From positions 682,001 to 746,000 of the forward strand of contig NC_013743.1 in NCBI RefSeq assembly GCF_000025325.1: a DNA stretch of 64,000 nucleotides, written 5' to 3'. The position numbers were made by a program, and so were the translations under genes. Positions within the stretch are counted from its first letter, which is position 1. Each line of letters begins with the position of its first letter. This document shows positions 34,718-43,125 of the stretch, piece by piece. The notes beneath the pieces are model-generated. The model did no database searches. It was not told the origin of the DNA and saw nothing but the letters and a program-made list of their open reading frames with translations. The stretch is from Haloterrigena turkmenica DSM 5511. GTDB taxonomy: Archaea > Halobacteriota > Halobacteria > Halobacteriales > Natrialbaceae.

Positions 34718-36649
34718 ATGACTGAACTCGGCGGATTCCAAGACAACGTCGCACGTATCGATCTGAGCGATGGGGAGGTGAACTACGAGTCGATCGACGA
34801 CGAGGACGCGGAGAAGTATATCGGGGCTCGCGGCCTCGGTGTGAAGTACGTCTTCGAACAGGGTCCTGACGTCGATCCGCTCGGGCCGGACAACCTGCTG
34901 GCCTTCATGAACGGGCCGCTGTCGGGAACGCAGGTAACGATGAGCGGTCGGATCGCCATCTGCACGAAATCACCGCTGACGGGCACCGTCACGGACAGCC
35001 ACCACGGCGGCTGGTCGGGTGCCCGGCTGAAGTGGGCCGGCTTCGACGGCCTGCTGTTCGAGGGACAGGCCGACGAGCCGGTCTACGCCTTCGTCGAGGA
35101 CGGCGAGGTCGAACTCCGGGACGCCTCCCACCTCTGGGGGAAGGGCGTCCACGAGACCCGCGATACGATCGAGGAGGAGGTCGAGGGAGCCTTCGGCAAG
35201 AACCTCTCGATCATGGCGATCGGTACCGCGGGCGAGAACCTCGTTCGCTTCGGGAACATCATGAACGAGGACGATCGGGCTTCCGGTCGCGGCGGCACCG
35301 GCTGTGTCGCCGGCTCGAAGAACCTCAAGGCGGTGGTCGTCAAGTCCGGGACGAAGATGCCCAAACCGGCGGACAAGGAGACGTTCATGGAGGGCCACCA
35401 GCAGGCGATGCAGGCCATTCAGGAGTCGGAAGTCACCGCACCCAACGAGGGCGGCCTCTCGATGTACGGCACCAACGTCCTCATGAACATCACGGAAGAG
35501 ATGGACGGCCATCCGACGAAGAACGGCGTCTACACCTCAGGGAACGCCTACAACGAGAGCGAGGCCGATCGACCGCACGACCTCGACGCCGACCGCATCA
35601 GCGGCGAGAACGTTCGGGAGAACATCCTCGTCGACGAGCCGACCTGTCACTCCTGTCCGGTCGCCTGCAAGAAGGAGGTCGAAGTCGACGTGATGCACAA
35701 GGGCGAGGACATGAACATCCGGATGGAGTCCTACGAGTACGAGTCCGCGTGGGCGCTCGGGACGAACTCCGCCAACGACGACCGAGATCAGATCGCCCTC
35801 ATGATCGACCGCTGTAACGACTTCGGGATGGACACCATCGACACGGGCAACATGCTCGCGATGGCCATGGAGATGAGCGAGAAGGGGAACGTCGACGAGG
35901 ACGTCAACTGGGGCGATACCGAACAGATGGTCGAGATGATCGAGCGCATCGCCCACCGCGACGGCGACCTCCCCGACGCGCTCGCGGAGGGCGCCGAGGG
36001 CGCGGCCGAGCGGTTCGACGCCCACGACTGCCGACTGGACGTCAAGGGCGAGACCATCGCCGCCTACGATCCCCGCTGCCTGAAGGGGATGGGCATCGGC
36101 TACGCGACCTCGAACCGCGGTGCCTGCCACCTGCGCGGGTACACCCCCGCTGCGGAGATCCTGGGTATCCCGGAGAAGGTCGACCCCTACGAGTGGGAGG
36201 GGAAGGGCGAACTCACCGCCCAGTTCCAGGACCTCCACGCCATCTCGGACAGCTTCGACATCTGCAAGTTCAACGCCTTCGCGGAGGGCATCGAGGAGTA
36301 CGTCACCCAGTACAACGGGATGACCGGTCTCGACGTCACCGAGGACGAACTCCTCGAGACCGGCGAGCGCATCTACAACCTCGAGCGCTACTACAACAAT
36401 CTCGTCGGCTTCGACGGCAGCGACGACTCGCTACCCGAGCGCTTCCTCGAGGACGGCATTCGCGGCCAGGGTGCCAGCGAGGGCGAGTACTGTGAACTCG
36501 AGGAGATGAAGGAGGAGTACTACGACCACCGCGGCTGGGTCGACGGCGTCGTCCCCGACGAGAAACTCGACGACCTCGGCATCGACATCGGCCCCGGAAC
36601 GGGCGTCTCCGCGGGCGATAGCGGCGCTGCGGCACCGGGCGACGACTGA
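34718..36649 (+). CDS. aor: Tungsten-dependent aldehyde ferredoxin oxidoreductase, copy 2
   Basis: 643-residue paralogue of the enzyme at 9607-11529, with the same reaction (aldehyde to acid, ferredoxin-linked). Cluster ligands are Cys310, Cys313, Cys317 and Cys516. The N- and C-terminal thirds are almost identical to copy 1 at DNA level. The region around residues 260-295 differs (VYTSGNAYNESEADRPHDLD here, RYTSTESMREAEGADID in copy 1), as does residues 385-440, which could change substrate range or regulation. It lies downstream of the formate dehydrogenase, which supports a role in aldehyde handling. Confidence 0.92.
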   Translation: MTELGGFQDNVARIDLSDGEVNYESIDDEDAEKYIGARGLGVKYVFEQGPDVDPLGPDNLLAFMNGPLSGTQVTMSGRIAICTKSPLTGTVTDSHHGGWSGARLKWAGFDGLLFEGQADEPVYAFVEDGEVELRDASHLWGKGVHETRDTIEEEVEGAFGKNLSIMAIGTAGENLVRFGNIMNEDDRASGRGGTGCVAGSKNLKAVVVKSGTKMPKPADKETFMEGHQQAMQAIQESEVTAPNEGGLSMYGTNVLMNITEEMDGHPTKNGVYTSGNAYNESEADRPHDLDADRISGENVRENILVDEPTCHSCPVACKKEVEVDVMHKGEDMNIRMESYEYESAWALGTNSANDDRDQIALMIDRCNDFGMDTIDTGNMLAMAMEMSEKGNVDEDVNWGDTEQMVEMIERIAHRDGDLPDALAEGAEGAAERFDAHDCRLDVKGETIAAYDPRCLKGMGIGYATSNRGACHLRGYTPAAEILGIPEKVDPYEWEGKGELTAQFQDLHAISDSFDICKFNAFAEGIEEYVTQYNGMTGLDVTEDELLETGERIYNLERYYNNLVGFDGSDDSLPERFLEDGIRGQGASEGEYCELEEMKEEYYDHRGWVDGVVPDEKLDDLGIDIGPGTGVSAGDSGAAAPGDD

Positions 36650-36727
36650 GTTCGGCGTCTCCCGACCGGTTTCTTTTGTGGACCGCAGATAGCGTGGTCA
36701 GTACAGGCGAAAGGGTGTGCACTCACC

Positions 36728-37020
36728 GTGAGCGAACGAAGTGAGCGAACGGGCCGAGGAACCCCCGAAGCCGCGCCATTGGCGCGGCTTCGGGGGTGAC
36801 GTGGTTCGAAAGACGCTATGCGTCTTTCGTCATCAAGCGAGACGGCTTTGCCGTCTCGAACGACCGCGCTTTTCATCAACGCTAAGCGGAATCTTCGATC
36901 CCGCGAGGTCGTCGGTGCGAAGCGCCGACTGCAAGCGATTCCGAAGGAATCGCCCAGTCCAAAAGAGCGCGAATCGCTCTTTTGAGGATTTTGCCGAGTG
37001 CGGTCGCGAAGCGACCGCAC
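36728..37020 (+). repeat. Array of seven consecutive hairpins in non-coding DNA
   Basis: After a direct repeat GTGAGCGAAC (36728-36737, 36741-36750) come seven stem-loops. Arms are 36761-36777/36781-36797 (17 bp), 36807-36816/36820-36829 (10 bp), 36838-36846/36850-36858 (9 bp), 36911-36918/36922-36929 (8 bp, one G-T pair), 36935-36942/36946-36953 (8 bp), 36961-36969/36975-36983 (9 bp) and 36998-37007/37011-37020 (10 bp). Six have loops of exactly 3 bases (ATT, TAT, TTT or GAA). No gene is seen between 36650 and 37090. The first hairpin, 110 bases after the AOR stop, could also terminate transcription. Confidence 0.85.
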
Positions 37021-37090
37021 GCAGCGCGAAAGGTTGGTGAGCGACGTAGTTAGCCCCCAGTATCAAACCGGCGCGAGTGGAACGGTTCAC

Positions 37091-37726
37091 ATGGCGACCG
37101 AACGGTCCGACGTCAGGATCCACGAGCCGCGGGGCGACAACCAGTGGCTCACCGGGCTCGTGTTCGTCGCGCTCGCGGCCCAGTTCATGACCGTCAGCAT
37201 GCTCGCCGCGTCGATGGCACCCGGCTACGATTTCGCGCAGGGGGCGATCAGCGATCTCGGCGTGATCGACGAGACGGCGCCGCTGTTCAACGCGTCGCTG
37301 GTCGCCGCCGGCGCGCTGAACCTCGTCGGCGGCTACCTCTTCTACCGCTCACACGGCACACGATGGATTCTGGCCGTCTACGTACTCGCCGCCATCGGGG
37401 CGACCGGCGCGGGCGCCGTCCCGCTCGACACCGGCGACCTCCACGGGCTGTTCGCCCTCGCGGCCTTCCTCGGATTCAACCTCGAGGCGATCGCCAGCGG
37501 GACTCGCGTCGCCGGCCCGATGAAGGCGATTTCGGTCCTCGCCGGGGTCGTCGGACTCGCCTTCGTCGCGGTGATGGCCGTCGGCGACGCCGGCACTCCT
37601 GCGGTCTTCGGCCCGATCGGCCACGGCGGCGCGGAGCGGCTGATCGTCTACCCGCCGATGCTGTGGCTGCTGGCCTTCGGCGGCTATCTGCTGGCCGAGC
37701 CGCCGATTGACGCTGCCGCGGACTGA
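37091..37726 (+). CDS. DUF998 family membrane protein
   Basis: 211-residue hydrophobic protein with six predicted helices, matching DUF998: GYDFAQGAISDLGVIDETAP is the conserved N-terminal loop and ERLIVYPPMLWLLAFGGYLL the last helix. The ATG at 37091 is used; the frame is open from 36998 into the hairpin array. Function is unknown. It sits alone between two non-coding stretches. Confidence 0.82.
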   Translation: MATERSDVRIHEPRGDNQWLTGLVFVALAAQFMTVSMLAASMAPGYDFAQGAISDLGVIDETAPLFNASLVAAGALNLVGGYLFYRSHGTRWILAVYVLAAIGATGAGAVPLDTGDLHGLFALAAFLGFNLEAIASGTRVAGPMKAISVLAGVVGLAFVAVMAVGDAGTPAVFGPIGHGGAERLIVYPPMLWLLAFGGYLLAEPPIDAAAD

Positions 37727-38204
37727 CTCGAGTACGGCCCCGCTCGAGGATGTGCCGGTTACTCGCTCGCGGATCGCGCCTCGAGCGAACCGACGGCGGA
37801 TCCGATACGAGGGGCCCTCGGTCGGCGGTACAGCACGTAGTTCCTCGTGAAGATGGGAGGCCGTCCTGCCCACCGTGGCAACAGGGATTTCCACACCCAC
37901 CCCAGCCGATTCGCTCGCTCCTTGCAGTCGCTCGCTCATCCAGAGGAAGACGCTTCGCGACTTCCAGGCCTTCACTCACAGGTTCGCGAAGACCTCGCAC
38001 GACATCGATGACCGTTCTCGCATTTGCTCACGGGTCACTTCGTTCCCCGTTCGCTTTCGAGGTGCTCCCGTCGGTCGCACCTCGCTCCCCTCGGACGGCC
38101 AATAGCGCGCGCCACCGCAACGGTAAACTGTCGAATCAGTAGTCGACCACTAGAAGCGCGAGCGCCGATGAACGTATCCCCGCTCCGTTCCTACGGGGTC
38201 TCCC
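37727..38204. other. Gene-poor region with inverted repeat CTTCGCGA
   Basis: About 480 bases with no convincing gene; reading frames on both strands have atypical composition. It contains alternating tracts rich in TCGCTCGCTC and an 8-base perfect inverted repeat, CTTCGCGA at 37953-37960 and TCGCGAAG at 37984-37991. It may be a decayed mobile-element remnant or structured non-coding DNA; no transposase motif was found. Confidence 0.45.
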
Positions 38205-38837
38205 ATGATGGCTACGACCCACGTCTTCGCGGGACTCGCGATCGCCGCCGCCGTCGCCGTCGTCGCGCCGCAGTTCGCGGTCGTCGTCGCGAGCGCGGCG
38301 ATCCTCGGGGGGCTGCTCCCCGACTTCGACCTCTACGCGGGCCACCGGAAGACGCTCCACTTCCCCGTCTACTACGGCGCGCTCGCGGTTCCCGCGAGCC
38401 TCATCGCCGTCCTCGTCCCGACCGACGTGACCGTCGGCCTCGCGGTCTTCCTCCTCGCTGCTGGACTCCACTCCGCGAGCGATCGGTTCGGCGGCGGCCT
38501 CGAGCTGAAACCCTGGCGGGCGACCTCCCAGCGGGCGGTCTACAGTCACTATCACGGCCGGTGGCTCGCGCCTCGCCGGTGGATCCGTTATGACGGCGCA
38601 CCCGAGGACCTCCTCCTCGCGGGTGTCCTCTCGATCCCCGCCCTGCTCGTCTTTGAGGCGCCGATTCGGACGGTCGCGCTCGCCCTCCTCGCTATTTCTG
38701 TCGGCTACACGGTCGTGCGAAAACCCCTCGTCAGCGTCGCCCAGCGGCTCCTCGAGCGCGCGCCGGATACCATCCTCTCGATCGTGCCGGACCGGCTGCT
38801 CCCGCTCGAGGATGACTTCGAGCAGACGGCCGATTGA
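38205..38837 (+). CDS. LexA-binding/YdjM-type putative metal-dependent hydrolase (DUF457)
   Basis: 210-residue membrane protein with about four helices. The DUF457 signature residues are visible: THVFAGLAIA, LGGLLPDFDLYAGHRKTLHF and LHSASDRFGGGLE, giving the conserved His/Asp set expected to bind a metal ion. The C-terminal third is soluble. Bacterial YdjM is SOS-linked but the reaction is not established. ATGs at 38205 and 38208 are adjacent. Confidence 0.8.
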   Translation: MMATTHVFAGLAIAAAVAVVAPQFAVVVASAAILGGLLPDFDLYAGHRKTLHFPVYYGALAVPASLIAVLVPTDVTVGLAVFLLAAGLHSASDRFGGGLELKPWRATSQRAVYSHYHGRWLAPRRWIRYDGAPEDLLLAGVLSIPALLVFEAPIRTVALALLAISVGYTVVRKPLVSVAQRLLERAPDTILSIVPDRLLPLEDDFEQTAD

Positions 38838-38967
38838 GCCGTCGAGCCGTCGCTACTGGCTAAGTACGGTAGTTCAAAAGATCGATCCGCGGGCCGTCGG
38901 GACGTCCGCTACGACGTGATCCGAGCAGTGGTGTTCCCAGCGGCTCGTCCGGTCACGTCGGGGGACG

Positions 38968-39354
38968 TTAGTCGTCGGCGACGGCGTAGTTCGCGCTGGC
39001 GTCGGTTTCGGCGTCGGGTTTCGTCATCTCGATCTCGATCTCGCCGCCGTCGATCGAGACGTGGACGTCGTCGAAGGACTTCCGGTACTCGGTCGCGTGT
39101 TTGCCGGAGGTGTTGATCCGGACGCGCTCCTCGACGAGTTCGGCCTCGGTCAGTTTCTCGACCTTGCGGTAGGCCGTCGACATCGGAATGTCACACTGCT
39201 CGGACAGTTCCGTCGCGGTCAGCGACTCCTCGCTCGTCGCCTCGAGGATGGCGCGGCAGGCGTCGTCGTCTAGCGCACCGAGCACGGCGCCGGCGTCGAT
39301 CGCGTCGTCGGTTGCGGGCCATCCTCGCTTCGTGGTGGAGTTCGTAGCGGACAT
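38968..39354 (-). CDS. Winged-helix transcriptional regulator
   Basis: 128-residue regulator with a winged helix: LGALDDDACRAILEATSEES then LTATELSEQCDIPMSTAYRK and VEKLTEAELVEERVRINTSG, followed by an acidic beta-rich tail (GEIEIEMTKPDAETD). It resembles haloarchaeal ArsR-like regulators paired with HTH_10 proteins. The ATG at 39354 is preferred to the GTG at 39363. It is divergent from the HTH_10 gene at 39586, and the shared 231-base gap holds a TATA-like CTTTATATG at 39414-39422. Confidence 0.82.
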   Translation of the reverse strand: MSATNSTTKRGWPATDDAIDAGAVLGALDDDACRAILEATSEESLTATELSEQCDIPMSTAYRKVEKLTEAELVEERVRINTSGKHATEYRKSFDDVHVSIDGGEIEIEMTKPDAETDASANYAVADD

Positions 39355-39585
39355 CGTCTTCACTCTCTACTATCGGCCGGACCCCCTCCAAATGAGTCCC
39401 ACTAAATCTGGGTCCTTTATATGCGGATGCGAAAACCGGCGTGTGGCGTGCTATCGAGCTGGTTCCGCGTGGGGGCGAATGGTGGGTTCCGTGGTACCCA
39501 CCAGCACGACCCCCGAAATGTCGGGTGTCGCCGGCGAGCGAGACGGGACGCAGGGTTTAGGAGGCCGGCTCCCCCAGCAGTAGCT

Positions 39586-40254
39586 ATGCCTTCGGGGATT
39601 CGAGCGGAGATCAAGATCGACGATCCGGCCGACTGCGTCGTCACGGCGGCCTCGGCGGCGGCGAGCGGTCGCGTCCTCTCCGTCTCGAAGAGCACGAATC
39701 CGGACGCGCCCGAGCGCGTCACCGAGGAGTTCACGCTCGAGGCCGAGGAGTATCCCGACGAGTTCGATGTGGACGCCGACGTCGACATCGAACCGGTCTT
39801 CTCCTACGGCTCGAGCGAGGTGTATCGGTTCGGTCGCGAACTGGGGTGGGGCTGTCCCTGCGAGTGTATCGAACGCCACGACTCGCCGCTGGTCGACGTC
39901 CGCACGAAGGGGGCGTCGTTGTATCTGACCTTCCACGCGTCGGATATGCACGGCCTCCAGGCGATCATCGGCGACCTCAAGGAGCGGTACTCGAACCTCG
40001 ACGTCCAACGGCTGTTGCAGTCCCAGCAGGACCACGGCGAGCGCAACCTCGTCTTCGTCGACCGGAGCACCCTGACCGCCCGCCAGCTCGAGGTCCTCGA
40101 GACGGCCCACCGAATGGGCTACTTCGAGCACCCGAAGCGAGCCAACGCGGGCGAGGTCGCCGAGGAGCTCGGGATCACTAGCACGACGTTCACCGAACAC
40201 CTCGCGGCCGCGCAAACGAAACTCCTCGACGCGATCCTCGAGTACGACGACTGA
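39586..40254 (+). CDS. HTH_10 (Bat-type) transcriptional regulator with a cysteine motif
   Basis: 222-residue regulator. The N-terminal half is a Bat-like sensor domain that includes a CPCEC cysteine cluster (GWGCPCECIERHD, about residues 88-100), a possible metal or redox site. The C-terminal HTH_10 reads LTARQLEVLETAHRMGYFEH followed by ANAGEVAEELGITSTTFTEH. The longer frame from 39421 is rejected because its N terminus is Arg-rich and passes over a promoter-like region. Several haloarchaeal proteins of this form control DMSO or other anaerobic respiration genes, but no target can be assigned here. Confidence 0.83.
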   Translation: MPSGIRAEIKIDDPADCVVTAASAAASGRVLSVSKSTNPDAPERVTEEFTLEAEEYPDEFDVDADVDIEPVFSYGSSEVYRFGRELGWGCPCECIERHDSPLVDVRTKGASLYLTFHASDMHGLQAIIGDLKERYSNLDVQRLLQSQQDHGERNLVFVDRSTLTARQLEVLETAHRMGYFEHPKRANAGEVAEELGITSTTFTEHLAAAQTKLLDAILEYDD

Positions 40255-40388
40255 GCGCGCCGATCGTTCATGATTCAAAAACGCTTCGGGACCTACTGCG
40301 GATCGGCGTCGAACCGCAACCCTATATATAGTGGACGCACAGCTATGAACGTAGACGATCCACGAGACACACGGAATACGCCCCTCTC

Positions 40389-40538
40389 ATGAGCAGATAC
40401 GAATTTACCTGTCCAGAATGCGGCCAAGCGATCGAGGTCAACGAGGAGATGCGCGAGGCCACGCTCGAGCACGGGTGTCCGGTCTGCGGTGCGGACGTGA
40501 CGACCGCGGCCTTCGTCGCCGAGCAACAGACGAACTGA
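40389..40538 (+). CDS. Small two-knuckle zinc-ribbon protein
   Basis: 49-residue protein with two CPxCG knuckles, FTCPECGQAIEV and HGCPVCGADV, forming a classic zinc ribbon. A TATATATA stretch at 40323-40330 lies about 60 bases upstream. Such proteins are common in haloarchaea and may bind nucleic acids or protein partners; function unknown. Confidence 0.75.
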   Translation: MSRYEFTCPECGQAIEVNEEMREATLEHGCPVCGADVTTAAFVAEQQTN

Positions 40539-40579
40539 GAACTCGATCGCTACGCGCCGATGGCACCTACCTGCCGACG

Positions 40580-41032
40580 TCACTCCTCGCGATCGACTTC
40601 GGTTCGCCGTCCTTCCAGGGTGTCCGGATCGAGTCGGTAGAGTTCGATATCCAGATCTTCCTTCCCCTGCGCCCAGATCTCGAACAGCGGCCGCTTCGCC
40701 TCCCCGTACTGGGCGATCTGGTCCGGCGTCAACTCCGCCGGCGGAATGTCCTCTAACCGCCCCGTCGCGATGACGCTCCGGTAGGTCGAGTCCTGCTCGT
40801 CGTAGACGACGAGCCGCGCCGTCGGCGAGGACTCGAGGAACGCTCGTTTCTCGCTTTCCGGCGTCGACACCAGCCGCATATAGAACACGCGCTCGTCGTC
40901 GTCGTACCCGTACGAGATCGGAATCGCGTAGGGGTCGTCGGTCCGTGCGAGCGATAACACCCCCGTCTCGTGGTCGCCGAGGAAGTCGTCGATCTCCGCG
41001 TCGGCCATGTCGGTCTCCTGATCGATAGCCAT
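40580..41032 (-). CDS. Pyridoxamine 5'-phosphate oxidase family (FMN-binding) protein
   Basis: 150-residue split-barrel flavoprotein of the haloarchaeal PNPOx-like group. Characteristic segments are FLGDHETGVLSLARTDDPYA, PISYGYDDDERVFYMRLVST and ARLVVYDEQDSTYRSVIATG. It probably binds FMN or F420, but the substrate is unknown and it need not be a true PdxH. The ATG at 41032 is preferred to the upstream start at 41080. Further ATGs at about 41008 could also serve. Confidence 0.82.
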   Translation of the reverse strand: MAIDQETDMADAEIDDFLGDHETGVLSLARTDDPYAIPISYGYDDDERVFYMRLVSTPESEKRAFLESSPTARLVVYDEQDSTYRSVIATGRLEDIPPAELTPDQIAQYGEAKRPLFEIWAQGKEDLDIELYRLDPDTLEGRRTEVDREE

Positions 41033-41116
41033 CGTCTCAGTGCATTGAGCAAGGGTGAACACGCTCTTTATAGTTGCCATCGGCGTCGGCCGCCGGTTCG
41101 GCCCGGCGCCGCCCGC

Positions 41117-41614
41117 TCACCGGTCCGTGTCACCGTCGGTCATGCCGCTGTCGGTCGTCTCCCTCGAGTCACCGTCCGCCGCGTCCGAGGGGCCGTCCTC
41201 GCGCGGGCCGTCCGAGTCCTCTCCTCCTCCAGCGTCCGATTCGTCCCCGTTCGCGCCGCTCGTCCCGATACAGACCGGTTCTCGGATCTCGAGGGCCGTC
41301 TCGAACGTCTCCTCGCGGTCGGTTCGGCGCCCGATCCGCAGCAGTTGCTCCTCGTGTGCGCGGCGGACGGCCGACCGCTCGCGGTCGGTCATGCCGAGTT
41401 CCTCGCCCAACTGTTCCCAGTGTCCCCACTCGACCAGAAACGCCTCGCGCCGGTCGTCCGCGTGGACGCGCTCGTACTCCCGCCGGTAGCGCTCGCGGTC
41501 GGCCGCCAGACGGCTCTGGGCGCGGTCGACGAGTTCCGGCAGCCGCGTCGGCGCGACGCTCGCCTTCGCCGCCGTGAGCACGAGGATCTGGCCCTCGATC
41601 GGCTCGTCCGACAT
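41117..41614 (-). CDS. Hypothetical protein with acidic disordered tail
   Basis: 165-residue soluble protein. The first 105 residues are helical and charged (VDRAQSRLAADRERYRREYE, EWGHWEQLGEELGMTDRERS); the last 50 are a low-complexity Asp/Gly/Ser tail typical of disorder in halophiles. No family was recognised. Its start is 5 bases after the stop of the gene at 41620, so the two are cotranscribed. Confidence 0.6.
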   Translation of the reverse strand: MSDEPIEGQILVLTAAKASVAPTRLPELVDRAQSRLAADRERYRREYERVHADDRREAFLVEWGHWEQLGEELGMTDRERSAVRRAHEEQLLRIGRRTDREETFETALEIREPVCIGTSGANGDESDAGGGEDSDGPREDGPSDAADGDSRETTDSGMTDGDTDR

Positions 41615-41619
41615 CGATA

Positions 41620-41880
41620 TCAGCCACCCGCGCGCATCGCCTTCTGGGCGAAGTCGTCGACGAGCGACTCGAGGCGCTGTTCGTCGCCCTCGAAGACGAC
41701 CGTCACTTCGGTCAGTTGCAGCGACGGGCCGATACCGACTTTCTCGGAGGAGAGCGTCGCCGTCCAGTCCTCGCCCGCGACGGTGTCGTCGTCGACCCGC
41801 TCGCCGCCGAGGTTCGTCAGGTACCGGATCGCCAGCCGTTCGGAGATGCCGCGAAAGGAGCGTTCGACGCGCGTTGCCAT
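41620..41880 (-). CDS. Hypothetical small protein, conserved-looking
   Basis: 86-residue protein with an alpha-beta pattern: ISERLAIRYLTNLGGERVDD, then TATLSSEKVGIGPSLQLTEV and TVVFEGDEQRLESLVDDFAQ. The central strands resemble a small ferredoxin-like or ACT-like fold, but no named family was recognised. The ATG at 41880 is used because the longer frame is composed of atypical Arg-rich sequence. It is likely in one transcript with azlCD upstream (68-base gap) and the gene at 41117. Confidence 0.6.
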   Translation of the reverse strand: MATRVERSFRGISERLAIRYLTNLGGERVDDDTVAGEDWTATLSSEKVGIGPSLQLTEVTVVFEGDEQRLESLVDDFAQKAMRAGG

Positions 41881-41948
41881 GGTCGCCGATACGGCGGCCG
41901 ATCGGATAAACTCGAGCGTGGCGGCAGCGCCGCGTCGACCCACGACGA

Positions 41949-42263
41949 TCAGAACAGGGTCCGCAGCGAGACCACGGCGACGACGCCGGTCACCAGCGCG
42001 AGGATGATGCTCTCGGTCCGCCACATCACCGCCAGCACGAGCGCGGCCGCGCCCCACTCGGCCGGCCCACCGGACGCCAGCTCCGGCCCGAGGACGGCGA
42101 TCACGATCGCCCCCGGCAGGACGTCAAGCCCCGCCTGCAGGCGGTCGCTCACCTCGACGTGGCGGACGAGCCAGATGCCGCCGACCTTCGCGACGACGGT
42201 GACGACGGTCATCGCGAGGATGACGACGACGACCAGCGGATCCAGCGAGAGGACGTCAGCCAT
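41949..42263 (-). CDS. azlD: AzlD family branched-chain amino acid exporter subunit
   Basis: 104-residue membrane protein with four helices, the small partner of AzlC in LIV-E type export. Typical features are the motif VVTVVAKVGGIWLVRHVEVS and a C-terminal hydrophobic helix. Its ATG lies inside the end of azlC (8-base overlap), so the two subunits are translationally coupled and should act as a complex. Confidence 0.85.
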   Translation of the reverse strand: MADVLSLDPLVVVVILAMTVVTVVAKVGGIWLVRHVEVSDRLQAGLDVLPGAIVIAVLGPELASGGPAEWGAAALVLAVMWRTESIILALVTGVVAVVSLRTLF

Positions 42264-43026
42264 CGTGTCTCACCACCTCGACGACGGCCGCGGCGAACCC
42301 GCCGAGGGGGATGTACCACTGGCCCGGGAGGACGGTCGCGGCGAGGACGCTCGTGGCCAGCGCGACGAGCCACGGCGCCAGCGTCGACCGGCCGTCCCAG
42401 AGCTCGACGGCGAGCGCGACGAAGACGGCCGCGAGGATGAAGTCGACGCCGTACCGCGCCGGATCGCCCACGGATTCGCCGGCGAGGACGCCGAGGACGG
42501 TCGACGCGACCCAGCACAGCCAGAGCGCGATCCCGCTGCCCAGCAGGAAGGCGCCGCGGCGACTCCCCGACGCGAGCTCCTGCATCGACAGCGCCCAGTT
42601 CTCGTCGGCCATGAGTACGAGACTCGAGTAGATCTCGCCCGGCGAGAGGTGGCGAAACCACGACTGCAGCGCCGCGCCCATCAGAGCGTAGCGCACGTTG
42701 ACCGCGAACGTCGTGGCGACGATCGCCGCGATCGGGAGCGGGTCCGCCCACAGTTCGACGGCGATGATCTGGGAGGCGCCCGCGAAGACGGTCATGCTCA
42801 TCAGCGCCGCCTCCGCGAGGCTCAGCCCCGCCTGGTTCGCGAGGACGCCGAACGCGACCCCGTAGCCGCCGACGCCGACGGCGACCGGCAGACAGGCCAG
42901 AAAGCCGGCCCGCAGCCCATCCCAGCCGAACGTGACGCGCCCCGGGTCCGAATCCGGTCCGTCGCCGCCGGTCGCGTCGCTCGCGGTGGTCGGAGCGGCC
43001 GCATCGGGTTCGGTGTCCGTCGCCAT
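42256..43026 (-). CDS. azlC: AzlC family branched-chain amino acid exporter subunit
   Basis: 256-residue membrane protein with about seven helices. AzlC hallmarks include LPVAVGVGGYGVAFGVLANQ, MSMTVFAGASQIIAVELWAD and NVRYALMGAALQSWFRHLSP. The first 35 residues are a disordered acidic extension. Start at the ATG 43026; a GTG at 43044 is possible. It is upstream of and overlaps azlD. AzlCD proteins export branched-chain amino acids or analogues in characterised bacteria. Confidence 0.88.
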   Translation of the reverse strand: MATDTEPDAAAPTTASDATGGDGPDSDPGRVTFGWDGLRAGFLACLPVAVGVGGYGVAFGVLANQAGLSLAEAALMSMTVFAGASQIIAVELWADPLPIAAIVATTFAVNVRYALMGAALQSWFRHLSPGEIYSSLVLMADENWALSMQELASGSRRGAFLLGSGIALWLCWVASTVLGVLAGESVGDPARYGVDFILAAVFVALAVELWDGRSTLAPWLVALATSVLAATVLPGQWYIPLGGFAAAVVEVVRHDG

Positions 43027-43125
43027 CGCGTCGTTCTGTTTCACTCTCGACGGATCGTCGACTAAACGTTCTCGGAACCGGCGTCGGGTTGTGGCTCGTT
43101 CCCGTTCGACTCGGCACCGAACCGC

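Noticed and set aside
37727-38204. Transposase remnant
   Set aside because: No transposase motif or target-site duplication could be recognised, so it is left as an unexplained stretch.
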